Shown: positions 40,999 through 49,901 of the stretch, in pieces | Numbering within the stretch: the stretch's first letter is position 1 | How the letters are laid out: every line of letters starts with the position of its first letter | Source: Amycolatopsis alkalitolerans | GTDB taxonomy: Bacteria > Actinomycetota > Actinomycetes > Mycobacteriales > Pseudonocardiaceae | Direction of reading: 5' to 3' | NCBI RefSeq assembly: GCF_006152065.1 | Contig: NZ_VDFW01000010.1 | Coordinates: 124,001-188,000, forward strand | Length of the DNA: 64,000 nucleotides | The notes under the pieces: model-generated | What the model saw: only the letters and a program-made list of their open reading frames with translations | What the model was told of the DNA's origin: nothing | Databases searched by the model: none | Program-made: the position numbers and the translations under genes

Positions 40999-43859
40999 TC
41001 GGCCACTCGGAACGCGCGCCGCTTCGGTTTGACCGGGCGCATGAGGAACTCCGGCCGCCGCTGACCGCCCGGGCCGCGGGTCGCCTTGGTCATGGCCAGC
41101 CATTCCCGGTAGACCTCGATCGAGCGTCGCGTGTCGACGAACACGTCGCCGTACTGGTCTCCGGGGTGTGCGGCCTCCATCCGGACCTTCTGCAGCCAGC
41201 AGTGCATCCCCGACCACGGGTCCGGCTGGACGCCGAACGCCAGGTTCTGGTGCACACCGGGGTCGGTCCACCAGATCCGCGAGGAGTCCGGGTCGTCGGA
41301 CTTGAAGGGCGCCACGCCGCCCTTGTAGCGCAGCAGCCAGGATTCGTCGCCGTCGGGGTGGGTGATGTCGACGAGGCCGGAGACCCAGCGGCTGCCTTCC
41401 TGGTCCTGCAACCGCCACCGTCCCATGTGGTGCGACAGCGCGCACACCCCGGGCCGGATTCCTTCGGTGACCCAGACGCGGGCGACGAAGTAGCCGATCG
41501 AGGTGGACACGCGCACCAGATCGTCGGTGCGCACGCCGAGCCTGGCCGCGTCCCGCGAGTTGAGCCAGAGCGGGTGGGAGTTCGAGATCTCGTTGAGGTA
41601 CTTGGCATTCCCCGACCGGGTGTGGATCAGCGTCGGGAGCCGGAACGTCGGCACCAGGACCAGTTCACCCTTGTCGAGGTCGATCTCGGACCGGGCGACG
41701 TGCGAGCGGATGTAGCCCGGCGTCGCCTGGTCCTCCCAGCCCCAGTCCGCCATCGAGGTGGAGTAGACCTCGAGCTTGCGTGACGGGGTGAGCCAGCCGG
41801 CCGTCGTCGTGCCGTCCTCGTGCTGGAGGCCGACCGCGCCGGCCTCGCCGACCAGCGGTGGTGTCGAGTCGAGGTCGGACGGCTTGCGCAGCACGCCTTC
41901 GGCGTCGGGTTCGGCACCCTCGAGCTCCGCCGCGGTCAGGGGCCGTTCGTCGGCGCGGTAGATGTCGCTTTGCACTTCGACGACGCCGTAGCGGCGCATG
42001 TACTGCAACGGCGTCATGTCCTGGGCGGCGGCCTTGTCCGGCAGCCCGGGCACCTGGTTTTCGAAGATCCACCGGTAGTACTCGTCGACCGTGATCTTCT
42101 CCCCCGGCCGGTAGGGCGATTCGAAGTACTTGCGGATGCCGAGCGAGCCGTCCGGATCGATCCGCCAGGACAGGTCGAACCAGAACTCGTTCTCTTCCCA
42201 CACCTCGCCGGGATTCGCGTCGCGCGTGTCGGCGACCGGATGGCCCGCGCGCTCCAGCGCGACCCGCCGCACCGGCTGGCGGAACCCGAGCCATCTTCCG
42301 GCGTGGGTCTCGTAGGAGTGGGTGTCGTGCCGCTCGACCGCGTTGCCCGTGGGCAACACGTAGTCGGCGAACTCCGCGGTCTCCGACCAGGTCGGTGTCA
42401 ACGCCACGTGCAGCCCGACCTGATCGGTGTCGCGCAGGGTCTTCATCCAGCTGAACCCGTCCGGATAGGTCCACACCGGATTGAACACGCGCGAGAAGTA
42501 CACCGACAGCCGGCCTCGGCCCTCCTGCAGGAAATGCGGCAGGAGGATGGACAGCTCGTTGCACGACAACGGGTACTCGGCCGGCCAGGCCAGCTCGTTC
42601 CAGTGATCGTGCGACGGGGGCATGTTCGGGCCGTGCGGGATGAACTTGTCCCAGCCGTTCGGGCTGGTCCCGCCGACCGTGCCGATCGAGCCGGTCAGCG
42701 CCAGCACGAACCACAGCGTGCGGGCGACCTGCCAGCCACCGAGGTTGCCGGCCGCCGCGGAACGCCAGACGTGTGCCGCGAGGCGGTGGTCGCTGGACGC
42801 GACGAGCTTCGCGATCTCCTCGATCCGGGCCGCGGGCACCTGCGCCTCGTCCGCCGCGAACTCGAAGGTGTATTCGGCATAGTCCGCTTCCAGCGCGTCC
42901 AGAAAGGACTCGAAGGTCGGTTCGCGGTCCGGGTGGCGGCGGGCGAGGTAGGTCTGCCAGTTGAACCACCGCCGCAGGTACGGCTCGTCGATCTGCCGCG
43001 TGCGCAGCAGGTAGGACGCCACCGCCAGCAGGATCGCCGCCTCGCTGCCCGGCCACGGGGCCAGCCACACGTCGGCGTGGGACGCGGTGTTCGACATGCG
43101 CGGGTCGATCACGACCAGCTTCGCGCCGCCCTGCTTGCCTTCCATGATCCGCTGGGCGTGCGGATTGAAGTAGTGCCCGGTCTCGAGGTGACTGGACAGC
43201 AGCAGGATCACCTTGGCGTTGGCGTGATCCGGCGAAGGGCGGTCGTAGCCGCCCCACAGCGTCTGCCCGAGCCTCGCGCCCGACGAGCACACGTTGGTGT
43301 GGCTGTTGTGCCCGTCGACGCCCCAGGCCTGCAGGAAGCGCTCGGCGAAGCCGTCCTCGCCGGGACGGCCGACGTGGTACATGACCTCCTCGTGCCGTCC
43401 GTCCACAATGGATTTGCGGATCCGGGCGGCGATGTCGTCCAGCGCCTCGTCCCAGCTGACCCGTTCCCACTCGCCGCCGCCACGAGCACCGGTGCGGCGC
43501 AACGGGTGCAGGATCCGCTCCGGATCGTTGACCTGGTTGATCGTCGCCGGTCCCTTGGCGCAGTTGCGCCCGCGCGAGCCGGGATGCGCCGGGTTGCCCT
43601 CGACCTTCTTGAGGGAGAAGTCTTCCTTGTCCACATACGCCAGGAGCCCGCACGCGCTCTCGCAGTTGAAGCACGTCGTGGGGACGAGCATGTAGTGCCG
43701 CGGCACCTTGCGCGGATGCGCCTTCGCGTCGTAGGCGACGACGTCGTCCCACTGCTCGGGCGGCGGGTAGTTGCGCAGGCGCTCGTGGGTGCGCTCCCCC
43801 GGAAGTTCGACGGGTTCCGTGTGAGCGGCCGACGGACGCTCAGGAACGATGCGGGTCAC
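40995..43859 (-). CDS. soeA: Cytoplasmic molybdopterin sulfite dehydrogenase, SoeA-like
   Basis: 954-residue DMSO-reductase-family catalytic subunit. A [4Fe-4S] site opens the domain (TTCFNCESACGLLAYV, with the fourth Cys in GRNCAKGP), followed by NVCSSGARLG whose Cys is a likely Mo ligand, and the C-terminal MGD-binding domain with FRLPTLIHTRSGN and HPLWLNSRDAARLGV. No Tat or Sec signal, so it acts in the cytoplasm, as SoeA does and as polysulfide or tetrathionate reductases do not. GTG start after AGGAGG at 43859. Partner gene with Fe-S and membrane parts lies 28 bases upstream. Confidence 0.85.
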   Translation of the reverse strand: MTRIVPERPSAAHTEPVELPGERTHERLRNYPPPEQWDDVVAYDAKAHPRKVPRHYMLVPTTCFNCESACGLLAYVDKEDFSLKKVEGNPAHPGSRGRNCAKGPATINQVNDPERILHPLRRTGARGGGEWERVSWDEALDDIAARIRKSIVDGRHEEVMYHVGRPGEDGFAERFLQAWGVDGHNSHTNVCSSGARLGQTLWGGYDRPSPDHANAKVILLLSSHLETGHYFNPHAQRIMEGKQGGAKLVVIDPRMSNTASHADVWLAPWPGSEAAILLAVASYLLRTRQIDEPYLRRWFNWQTYLARRHPDREPTFESFLDALEADYAEYTFEFAADEAQVPAARIEEIAKLVASSDHRLAAHVWRSAAAGNLGGWQVARTLWFVLALTGSIGTVGGTSPNGWDKFIPHGPNMPPSHDHWNELAWPAEYPLSCNELSILLPHFLQEGRGRLSVYFSRVFNPVWTYPDGFSWMKTLRDTDQVGLHVALTPTWSETAEFADYVLPTGNAVERHDTHSYETHAGRWLGFRQPVRRVALERAGHPVADTRDANPGEVWEENEFWFDLSWRIDPDGSLGIRKYFESPYRPGEKITVDEYYRWIFENQVPGLPDKAAAQDMTPLQYMRRYGVVEVQSDIYRADERPLTAAELEGAEPDAEGVLRKPSDLDSTPPLVGEAGAVGLQHEDGTTTAGWLTPSRKLEVYSTSMADWGWEDQATPGYIRSHVARSEIDLDKGELVLVPTFRLPTLIHTRSGNAKYLNEISNSHPLWLNSRDAARLGVRTDDLVRVSTSIGYFVARVWVTEGIRPGVCALSHHMGRWRLQDQEGSRWVSGLVDITHPDGDESWLLRYKGGVAPFKSDDPDSSRIWWTDPGVHQNLAFGVQPDPWSGMHCWLQKVRMEAAHPGDQYGDVFVDTRRSIEVYREWLAMTKATRGPGGQRRPEFLMRPVKPKRRAFRVAE

Positions 43860-43887
43860 GGGCACTGCCTCCTGAAGATGATTCTGG

Positions 43888-45417
43888 TTAAGACAGGGGA
43901 ACGTCCTGCGCGGCACGGACGAAGACGCTCTCGTAGGCCAGCAGCGCGACCTGCACGACCACGCCGGCGACCGCGGCGGCGGCCAGCGGGCCCGCCCAGC
44001 CGATCCCGGCGAGCACCGCGCCCACCGCGGCCAGCGCGATGCCGCCACCCCAGAACGTCCGCGCGTACCGGCCGCGCACCGCCATCTCCGCCGCCGCGGC
44101 GGCGTTCGTGGTGGGATGACGGCCGAGGTACTCCAGCAGCGTCATCCCGATGTGCACGGCGGTGGCCGTGGTGAACGCGGCGACCAGCAGCGTGCGCGCC
44201 GGGCCGGTCACGTCCCCGGCGACCGCGGCGATCACCAGCACCCCGCCGCCGACCATCACGGCCTGCACGACCAGGTGCCAGAACAGCAGCGGCGACTGCC
44301 ACAGATCGCGGCCCTCGGCCTGGCCGAAGAGGAACGCGGTGTAGCCGGTGACCATCGCCCCGGCCAGCAGCGCCGGCACGGCCAGCCAGGTCAGCGCCGC
44401 CCCGATGCCGATCCCTGCCATGGAGAGCACACCGAGCAGCAGCCAGGCCGAGAACACCGCGGCCCCGGCGGCAAGCACCACCGCCCCCCAGAACAGCCAC
44501 GACCTGGGGTTCGGCTTGAGCAGGATGTAGAGGAACCGCTCCGGCCGCTTGAGGTCGGTTACGAGCAGCAGCCCGGTGAGCGCCACCCCGGCCACGCCGG
44601 CCGCCGGGGCGAGCACGGTGCCGATCCAGCCCAGATCGACGCCGAGCAGCTGGGCCAGCGCGGCCAGCATCATCGTGCCGGCGCCCACCGCCTTCGTCCA
44701 CAGGTACGTGGTCACGCGCCAGCCCCACGGGCGCGGGTGCGCGGTGTTCAGCGTGGTCCTCGCCCGGGTCACCGGGTCGGTCGGCAGATCCGCGGCCACC
44801 TCGGCCCGGTGCGGATCGGGCGTGGAGAAGATGTAGCCGTCGGACACGGGCGCCGCGAGCGGGTCGAGCACCGCGCGGTCGGCTCCGAGGTAGAAGACGT
44901 TCGGGCCGGTCCCCTGCTCGGGCGCGCGGACGCTCACCGGATTGGTCCGGACCAGTTGGGAGATCCCGGACTCCGGATCGTCGAGGTCGCCGACCCAGAT
45001 GGAGTGGGTCGGGCAGACCACCACGCACGCCGGTTCCAGGTCGGCGTCGACCCGGTGCGCGCAGAAGTTGCACTTCGCCGCGGTGTGGGTGTCCTCGTCG
45101 ATGTAGATCGCGTCGTAGGGGCATCCCTGCATGCAACTCTTGCAGCCGATGCACCGGTCGCGGTCGAAATCGACGATGCCGTCCTCTCGGGTGAACAGGG
45201 CCTTCGTCGGGCAGATCTTCACACACGGGGCATCGGTGCAGTGGTTGCACCGCATGACGCCGAAGTCACGCGTGGTCGCCGGGAACTCGCCGGAGTCGAC
45301 GTACTTGACCCACGTCCGGAACTGCCCGACCGGCACCTCGTGTTCGGTCTTGCAGGCGACCGTGCAGGCATGACAGCCGACGCATGTCCGCTGATCGATC
45401 GCGAAGCCATATCGCAT
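43888..45417 (-). CDS. soeBC: Fused SoeB-SoeC: four-cluster ferredoxin plus membrane subunit
   Basis: 509 residues. Residues 1-165 carry four Cys-rich cluster motifs (CVGCHACTVACK, CNHCTDAPCVKICP, CIGCKSCMQGCP, CNFCAHRVD...CVVVCP), the DmsB/SoeB pattern. Residues about 230-500 are a NrfD/DmsC-like membrane part with eight or so hydrophobic helices. In Allochromatium these are separate proteins. The fusion should pass electrons from SoeA directly to quinone. ATG start. The N-terminal part has no signal peptide, consistent with a cytoplasmic-facing ferredoxin domain. Confidence 0.87.
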   Translation of the reverse strand: MRYGFAIDQRTCVGCHACTVACKTEHEVPVGQFRTWVKYVDSGEFPATTRDFGVMRCNHCTDAPCVKICPTKALFTREDGIVDFDRDRCIGCKSCMQGCPYDAIYIDEDTHTAAKCNFCAHRVDADLEPACVVVCPTHSIWVGDLDDPESGISQLVRTNPVSVRAPEQGTGPNVFYLGADRAVLDPLAAPVSDGYIFSTPDPHRAEVAADLPTDPVTRARTTLNTAHPRPWGWRVTTYLWTKAVGAGTMMLAALAQLLGVDLGWIGTVLAPAAGVAGVALTGLLLVTDLKRPERFLYILLKPNPRSWLFWGAVVLAAGAAVFSAWLLLGVLSMAGIGIGAALTWLAVPALLAGAMVTGYTAFLFGQAEGRDLWQSPLLFWHLVVQAVMVGGGVLVIAAVAGDVTGPARTLLVAAFTTATAVHIGMTLLEYLGRHPTTNAAAAAEMAVRGRYARTFWGGGIALAAVGAVLAGIGWAGPLAAAAVAGVVVQVALLAYESVFVRAAQDVPLS

Positions 45418-45461
45418 GCGGTAACCGTAGGTCGCGCGGCCACGCCTGGGGGCCCATAGCA

Positions 45462-45482
45462 GGCTTTGGGACCCCTAAGCCG
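45462..45482. promoter_or_regulatory. Imperfect dyad upstream of soeBC
   Basis: GGCTTTGGGACCCCTAAGCC-type symmetry (GGCTT ... AAGCC) about 50 bases before the soeBC ATG, overlapping the 3' end of the LysR gene, with a second AGCTTTGG just beside it. The spacing is suitable for a LysR-type T-N11-A site. Weak evidence; overlap with coding DNA limits what can be said. Confidence 0.3.
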
Positions 45483-46482
45483 AGCTTTGGACCCGGCCTG
45501 GCTGCCGCCCGCCCGACCTCGCCACCGCGACCACATCGCGGAGCACCCCGGTCAGGCGCCGCCCGGCGGGCCAGACCGCGCGAAGCACCCGGTTCAGCTC
45601 CATTCCGGCCATCTCGACGCCCACGAGCCGCCCGTCGGCCAGCTCCGCCGCCACCGCGAGCGAACTCAGGATCGCCGGGCCCACGCCGGCCTCCACCGCC
45701 GCCTTGATCGCGGTCGTCGAGGACAGCTCGACCAGCGGACCGGCAAGCGGGCCGTGCTCGGCGAGCACGGCTTCGACGGTTTCGCGCGTGCCGGAGCCGG
45801 GCTCGCGGGCGACCAGCGCGGTGGTGGCCACGTCAGCGGCGCCCACGGGATGCCGCCGCCGCGCCCACGGGTGCCCGGGCGCGACCACGAGCCGAAGCCG
45901 GTCGTGCCCCACGACCTGGCATTGCAGCCCCTCCGGCATTTCGGGTCCCTCGATGAACCCGATGTCGGCGGCGTCGCTCGCGACGAGCCGGGCGACCTCG
46001 GTGGAGTTGGTGACCTGCAGCGCCACGGTGGCCCGTGGCCGCCGGGCGTGCAGTTCGGTCAGCCAGCCCGGGATCAGGTACTCGGCGACCGTCATGCTGG
46101 CGGCGATCCGCAGCCGGCGCTCGTGCTGCGCGCGCAGCGCGGCGGCCGCGGCATCCAGGCCGGCCGCGGCGCGGACCACCTCACGCGCCCACTGCTCGAC
46201 CATCGCCCCCTCGGGCGTCAGCCGGGAACCGGCGGCCGACCGTTCGATCAACGCCAGCCCCAGCACGCGTTCCAGGTTGCGGATACGCGAGCCCGCCGCC
46301 GGCTGCGAGATGCCGTGCTCGCGCGCGGCCTGGCCGAGGCTGCCGAACCGCGCGACCGACAGGAAGAGTTCGAGCGCGCCGATCTCCGGCACGCGCGAGG
46401 ACAGCCGCGCGAACGGCGGCCGCAACTGGGGCGCGGGCACTTCTTCGGCTTCCCGGTGACCGTCCGGGTGCAGTGCGGGCAT
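45475..46482 (-). CDS. LysR-family regulator next to the sulfite dehydrogenase genes
   Basis: 335-residue LysR protein. Helix-turn-helix at about residues 38-95 (LFLSVARFGSLGQAAREHGISQPAAG), effector domain with IGFIEGPEMPEG, AREPGSGTRETVE and a late AGVGPAILSSLAV. ATG at 46482 preceded by GGAAGG. Same strand and directly upstream of soeBC-soeA-mrp (57-base gap), so it most likely controls them. The 30-residue N-terminal extension before the DNA-binding part is unusual but translation signals support it. Confidence 0.85.
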   Translation of the reverse strand: MPALHPDGHREAEEVPAPQLRPPFARLSSRVPEIGALELFLSVARFGSLGQAAREHGISQPAAGSRIRNLERVLGLALIERSAAGSRLTPEGAMVEQWAREVVRAAAGLDAAAAALRAQHERRLRIAASMTVAEYLIPGWLTELHARRPRATVALQVTNSTEVARLVASDAADIGFIEGPEMPEGLQCQVVGHDRLRLVVAPGHPWARRRHPVGAADVATTALVAREPGSGTRETVEAVLAEHGPLAGPLVELSSTTAIKAAVEAGVGPAILSSLAVAAELADGRLVGVEMAGMELNRVLRAVWPAGRRLTGVLRDVVAVARSGGRQPGRVQSSA

Positions 46483-46633
46483 GAGGCTCACCTTCCAGAC
46501 CGGACCACTGCCCTGGACAACCGCCAATGTATCCCATCGCCGGCGCGAACAACCGATCGTCGTGTTAGCCTGTCGCGGTGCCGCGCCATCTGACGTCCAA
46601 GCGAGTCGTAAGCAGGCGCGCCGGCTGAACCAG

Positions 46634-46658
46634 GTCGCCGGCGCGCACCGCCGGCGAC
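46634..46658 (+). promoter_or_regulatory. Perfect 10-bp hairpin in the leader of the ACT-domain gene
   Basis: GTCGCCGGCG-CGCAC-CGCCGGCGAC, 58 bases before the ATG at 46716, inside the 233-base divergent region between the LysR gene and the ACT gene. Another short hairpin (GCGG-TG-CCGC) lies upstream at about 46575. This could be an attenuator or an mRNA structure; no riboswitch family was recognised. Confidence 0.4.
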
Positions 46659-46715
46659 ATCGCATTCTCGGGACCTGGCCCGGATCCATCCGTTTCCCGC
46701 CTTCGGAGATCCGCC

Positions 46716-46988
46716 ATGTCCTCCACCACCGCCCCACCCCGCCGCCCCGCGCTGCTCGTGCGGCGCCGGATCGCGACCTACTTCCTCGGTGGCGTCACCG
46801 AGATCCCGTGCCTTGTCGGCGCGCTGGCGAAGCAGGGCTGCGCCGTGCACGAACTGTCCGTCGACATCCGCGACGGGGTCAGGGAAAGCGCCATGATCTG
46901 CACCGTGATGGCGCCCGGCGAAGAGATCGAACTCCTGCTCGCGCGCCTTCGCGGACTTCCGGCCGTCGTGTCGTCCGAACTCGGCTGA
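46716..46988 (+). CDS. ACT-domain protein
   Basis: 90-residue protein with the beta-alpha-beta pattern of an ACT domain (GGVTEIPCLVGALAKQGCAVHELSVDI, then MICTVMAPGEEIELLLARLRG), resembling the regulatory domain of acetolactate synthase small subunit. It stands alone, not joined to an enzyme, so it may bind an amino acid and regulate a partner. ATG with GGAG seven bases upstream. Convergent with the fatty-acid hydroxylase gene, stop codons 2 bases apart. Confidence 0.65.
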   Translation: MSSTTAPPRRPALLVRRRIATYFLGGVTEIPCLVGALAKQGCAVHELSVDIRDGVRESAMICTVMAPGEEIELLLARLRGLPAVVSSELG

Positions 46989-46989
46989 G

Positions 46990-47844
46990 CTACCGGCCCG
47001 GCAGGGAGCCGGGTTCCCAGCCGGGCGGGCCGAACACGTAGCCCAGCCGAGCGCGGATCCCGCGTGCCGCACGGAGATCGCGCCACAGCGCGCCGAACTC
47101 GTAGTACTGCAGGGTCAGCACGTTGGTGCTGTCGATGTTCTTGGTCAGGCCGTAGGTCGGCCGGAACGTCTCCGCGCGGAAGCTGCCGAACATCCGGTCC
47201 CAGATGATCAGGATGCCGCCGAAGTTCTTGTCGAGGTACTCGGGATCGCTCGCGTGGTGCACCCGGTGATGCGAAGGGGTGTTGAACACGAACTCGAACC
47301 ACCGGGGCAGCTTCCCGATGGTCTCGGTGTGCACCCAGAACTGGTAGATCAGGTTCACCGAGAACGCGGTGAACACCATCCACGGCGGCACGCCGAGCAG
47401 CGGCAGCGGTGTCCAGGCCAGGATCTCGAACCACGGGTTCCACTTCTGCCGCAAGGCGGTGGAGTAGTTGAAATACCGGCTGTTGTGGTGCACCTGATGG
47501 GCCGCCCACACCAGCCGGACCCGGTGGGAGATCCGGTGGTAGACGTACCACAGCAGGTCGACGGCGATCACCACGCCGGCCCAGACCCGCCAGTCGTGCG
47601 GATCGAGCCGGAACGGCGACACGACGTAGAGCAGGGCATAACCGAACAGGGCGAGCACTCGCGCGCTCCCGCTGAAGATCAGCGAGACGACGCCCATCAC
47701 GAGACTGTTGCGCGCATCGGTCCGTTCATAGCCCTTGCGCTCGGAGCCCGGTTCCCGCAGCGACAGCATTTCGACGACGAGCGCCGCGATGAAGAACGGG
47801 ATCGCATAGGTCACCGGTTCGTTCAACTGGTCCCACGGCGACAC
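46990..47844 (-). CDS. Fatty-acid hydroxylase / sterol desaturase family membrane enzyme
   Basis: 284-residue di-iron membrane oxygenase. Histidine-box set: YHRISH (HxxxH), HQVHHNSR (HxxHH) and SHHRVHHAS, with four or so membrane helices. Substrate is unknown; homologues act on sterols, hopanoids, carotenoids or fatty acids. GTG start after GGGAGG. Divergent from a TetR gene across a perfect operator, which probably represses it. Confidence 0.85.
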   Translation of the reverse strand: MSPWDQLNEPVTYAIPFFIAALVVEMLSLREPGSERKGYERTDARNSLVMGVVSLIFSGSARVLALFGYALLYVVSPFRLDPHDWRVWAGVVIAVDLLWYVYHRISHRVRLVWAAHQVHHNSRYFNYSTALRQKWNPWFEILAWTPLPLLGVPPWMVFTAFSVNLIYQFWVHTETIGKLPRWFEFVFNTPSHHRVHHASDPEYLDKNFGGILIIWDRMFGSFRAETFRPTYGLTKNIDSTNVLTLQYYEFGALWRDLRAARGIRARLGYVFGPPGWEPGSLPGR

Positions 47845-47871
47845 GGCCCGTCCTCCCGGATCATCGATATG

Positions 47872-47907
47872 ACCCTACGGTCACTTCGCGTGAAGTGACC
47901 GTAGGGT
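47872..47907. promoter_or_regulatory. Perfect 16-bp-arm palindrome between hydroxylase and TetR genes
   Basis: ACCCTACGGTCACTTC-GCGT-GAAGTGACCGTAGGGT, 36 bases in all with 4-base centre, between the GTG of the hydroxylase (47844) and the ATG of the regulator (47920). It covers the likely promoter of both genes. Long perfect symmetry in a TetR divergent gap is a textbook operator layout. Confidence 0.85.
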
Positions 47908-47919
47908 AAGTTCAGGACC

Positions 47920-48552
47920 ATGTCAACGGCGGCAGGGCTGGGAACCAAGGGGATGCCGCAGGCCGACCGGCGGCACGAGATCGTCGCGGCGGCGACGGCC
48001 GAATTCGCCGAACACGGCTTCGCCGGCGCGTCGATGGCCGAGATAGCCCGCACCGCGGGTATCTCCAAAGCCCTGATCTACCAGCATTTCGACACGAAGG
48101 AGCACCTCTACCTCGCGTGCTTCCGCCGCATCGCGGAGCCGCTCGTCGCCCGTATCCGGGCCGAACTGGACGGCGGCGACGCCCCGTTCTCCGTCCCGAT
48201 CAAGGTGCTCAACGGCATCTTCGAGACGCTGGGCCCGCAGCGCGCGGCGTGGCGGGTGTTCTACGACCCGACCGCGCCCAGGTCCGGCGAAACCGGCTCG
48301 CTCATCAGCCACTACCGCCGCCATCTCACCGACTTCGCCGTCAGTGGGGTCGCCGGTTTCCTCGGCGCGCTCGGCGACGACGACGCGCGGGACGTCGACG
48401 CGCTCGCCACGGTGTGGACGGCCATCGTCGACGCGGTGGTCGGCTGGGCGATCGCGCATCCCGAGGAAACCGTCGAGGACCTGACCGCACGCTGGGAACG
48501 CATCATCACCGCGATCTTCAGCATCGGCGCGAGACCCTCTACAGTCCTGTAG
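47920..48552 (+). CDS. TetR-family repressor
   Basis: 210 residues. Helix-turn-helix at residues 18-65 (RHEIVAAATAEFAEHGFAGASMAEIARTAGISKALIYQHFDTKE), the TetR/AcrR form, with a ligand-binding C-terminal domain. Most likely represses itself and the divergent membrane hydroxylase through the palindrome at 47872. The stop codon lies inside a BlaI-type site belonging to the next gene. Confidence 0.9.
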   Translation: MSTAAGLGTKGMPQADRRHEIVAAATAEFAEHGFAGASMAEIARTAGISKALIYQHFDTKEHLYLACFRRIAEPLVARIRAELDGGDAPFSVPIKVLNGIFETLGPQRAAWRVFYDPTAPRSGETGSLISHYRRHLTDFAVSGVAGFLGALGDDDARDVDALATVWTAIVDAVVGWAIAHPEETVEDLTARWERIITAIFSIGARPSTVL

Positions 48553-48553
48553 A
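48538..48553 (+). promoter_or_regulatory. BlaI/MecI-type operator, copy 1
   Basis: TCTACAGTCCTGTAGA, a perfect 7-bp-arm dyad with the TACA/TGTA core expected of BlaI/MecI boxes, 9 bases before the blaI-like ATG and overlapping the TetR stop codon. Indicates autoregulation. Confidence 0.75.
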
Positions 48554-48561
48554 TTGAGACG

Positions 48562-48939
48562 ATGGCACGGCTGAGAGGCGGGCACCGGCGGGGCCCGGGT
48601 GAGCTGGAGACCGAGGTGCTCGCGGCCCTGTGGAACCGCCGTGGCCCGATGACGGCGGCCGACGTGCAGCAAGGCCTCGGCGGCGACCTCGCCTACACCA
48701 CCGTCGTGACGATCCTGACGCGGCTGTCCGACAAAGGCGCGGTGACGCGCGAAAAGCAGGGCCGGTCCTACCTTTACGCGCCGGTGGAGGACGAGGCGGG
48801 CCTCGCCGCCCGGCGAATGGGCAAGCTGCTCGACGCGCATCCCGACCGAGCGCGCGTGCTGGCGCGGTTCGTGTCGAACCTGTCCAGCGCCGACGAGGAG
48901 ACCCTGCGCGCCGCCCTGCGGGACCCGGATGGAGACTGA
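48562..48939 (+). CDS. blaI: BlaI/MecI-family repressor
   Basis: 125-residue winged-helix repressor: ELETEVLAALWNRRGPMTAADVQQGLGG, then YTTVVTILTRLSDKGAVTREKQGRSYLY. Such repressors control beta-lactamase, cell-wall or respiratory genes and are cut by a BlaR/MecR-type peptidase. Followed by an M56 peptidase gene five bases later, the usual pairing in actinobacteria. Confidence 0.9.
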   Translation: MARLRGGHRRGPGELETEVLAALWNRRGPMTAADVQQGLGGDLAYTTVVTILTRLSDKGAVTREKQGRSYLYAPVEDEAGLAARRMGKLLDAHPDRARVLARFVSNLSSADEETLRAALRDPDGD

Positions 48940-48944
48940 CGCCC

Positions 48945-49901
48945 GTGGACCCCGGCGTGTATGTCCCCCTGCTGCTACCGCTCACCGCTTGGCCGCTGGC
49001 GCGCCTGGTGACCGCGTGGGCGCGCCCTCGCCCCGCGATGTGGCTGATCACCGGCGGGGCGCTGGCCCTCGCGGCGGCGAGCACCGCCGCGTTGTGTGTG
49101 CTGGCCTTGGCGGGACTGTCGCTGATCCCGCTCGTCGCTCGCCTCGGTGAGTGGTCCCCGGCCAAGCTGCGCGGGCTGGAGATCGCGAGTATCCCGGTGG
49201 AGGCGTTGAGCGGAGTCCTGCTCATCGCGATCGCGGTGTCCACAGTGGTCAGTGCGGTCGGCCGTTTCCGGTGGCTGCGCGGGGTTGTCCGGTCCGTCGG
49301 CCAGGTGCCCGCGCGGGCGGGCCTCGTCGTGTTGCCGGATATGGCACCCCTCGCGCTGGCTGTGCCGTGGCGGGGCGGCGGGCGGATCGTCGTGTCGCGC
49401 TCGATGCTCGACGCGCTGACCACGGCCGAGCGGCGGGCGCTGCTCGCGCACGAACGGGCGCACCTGCGCGGGCGCCATCACGTGTTCCTGACGGTGCTGT
49501 GGCTTTCCGCCACGCTGAACCCGTTGCTGTGGCCGCTGCGCTCGGCAGGAGTGTTCGTGCTGGAACGCCACGCCGACGAGGAAGCCTGCCGCCGGGTAGG
49601 GAGCCGGCGTGTGGTGGCCTCGGCGATCGCGAAGGCCGCGCTCGCGGGGAGGATGCCCGAGGCCCCCGCACCGGCGGCGACGGGCGGCCCGGTGCCGCGC
49701 AGGGTCGCCGCGCTGCTGCACCCCCCGGCGCCCCGGCTGGACTGGCGGTTCGTGGCGGGCGCCGCCGCGGCGCTGACCTTCGCGATCGCCCTGTGGTCGG
49801 CCGTGGCAAGCCTCGACGCGGCCGCCGATCTGCACGCCGGCATCGAGGTGGCCAGCATCACGCCGGTCCACCATCATCACGACGGATGGCCACGCCCGTG
49901 A
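48945..49901 (+). CDS. M56-family membrane metallopeptidase (BlaR1-like)
   Basis: 318 residues. Several membrane helices (N-terminal three, plus one near residue 280), and the Zn-peptidase motif HERAH near residue 167 with a downstream Glu region (LERHADEEA). No penicillin-binding sensor domain, so it is the shorter actinobacterial form. GTG at 48945 with GGAG upstream. Likely inactivates the adjacent BlaI repressor. Ends with a His-rich tail (HHHHDG); overlaps the convergent deacetylase gene by 25 bases. Confidence 0.85.
   Translation: MDPGVYVPLLLPLTAWPLARLVTAWARPRPAMWLITGGALALAAASTAALCVLALAGLSLIPLVARLGEWSPAKLRGLEIASIPVEALSGVLLIAIAVSTVVSAVGRFRWLRGVVRSVGQVPARAGLVVLPDMAPLALAVPWRGGGRIVVSRSMLDALTTAERRALLAHERAHLRGRHHVFLTVLWLSATLNPLLWPLRSAGVFVLERHADEEACRRVGSRRVVASAIAKAALAGRMPEAPAPAATGGPVPRRVAALLHPPAPRLDWRFVAGAAAALTFAIALWSAVASLDAAADLHAGIEVASITPVHHHHDGWPRP

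Noticed and set aside
40995-43859. SoeA-like gene as formate dehydrogenase or tetrathionate/polysulfide reductase
   Set aside because: No selenocysteine or formate-type partner, no Tat signal, and the partner is a SoeBC-like fusion in a sulfur-oxidation region; the sulfite dehydrogenase reading fits better, though not proved.
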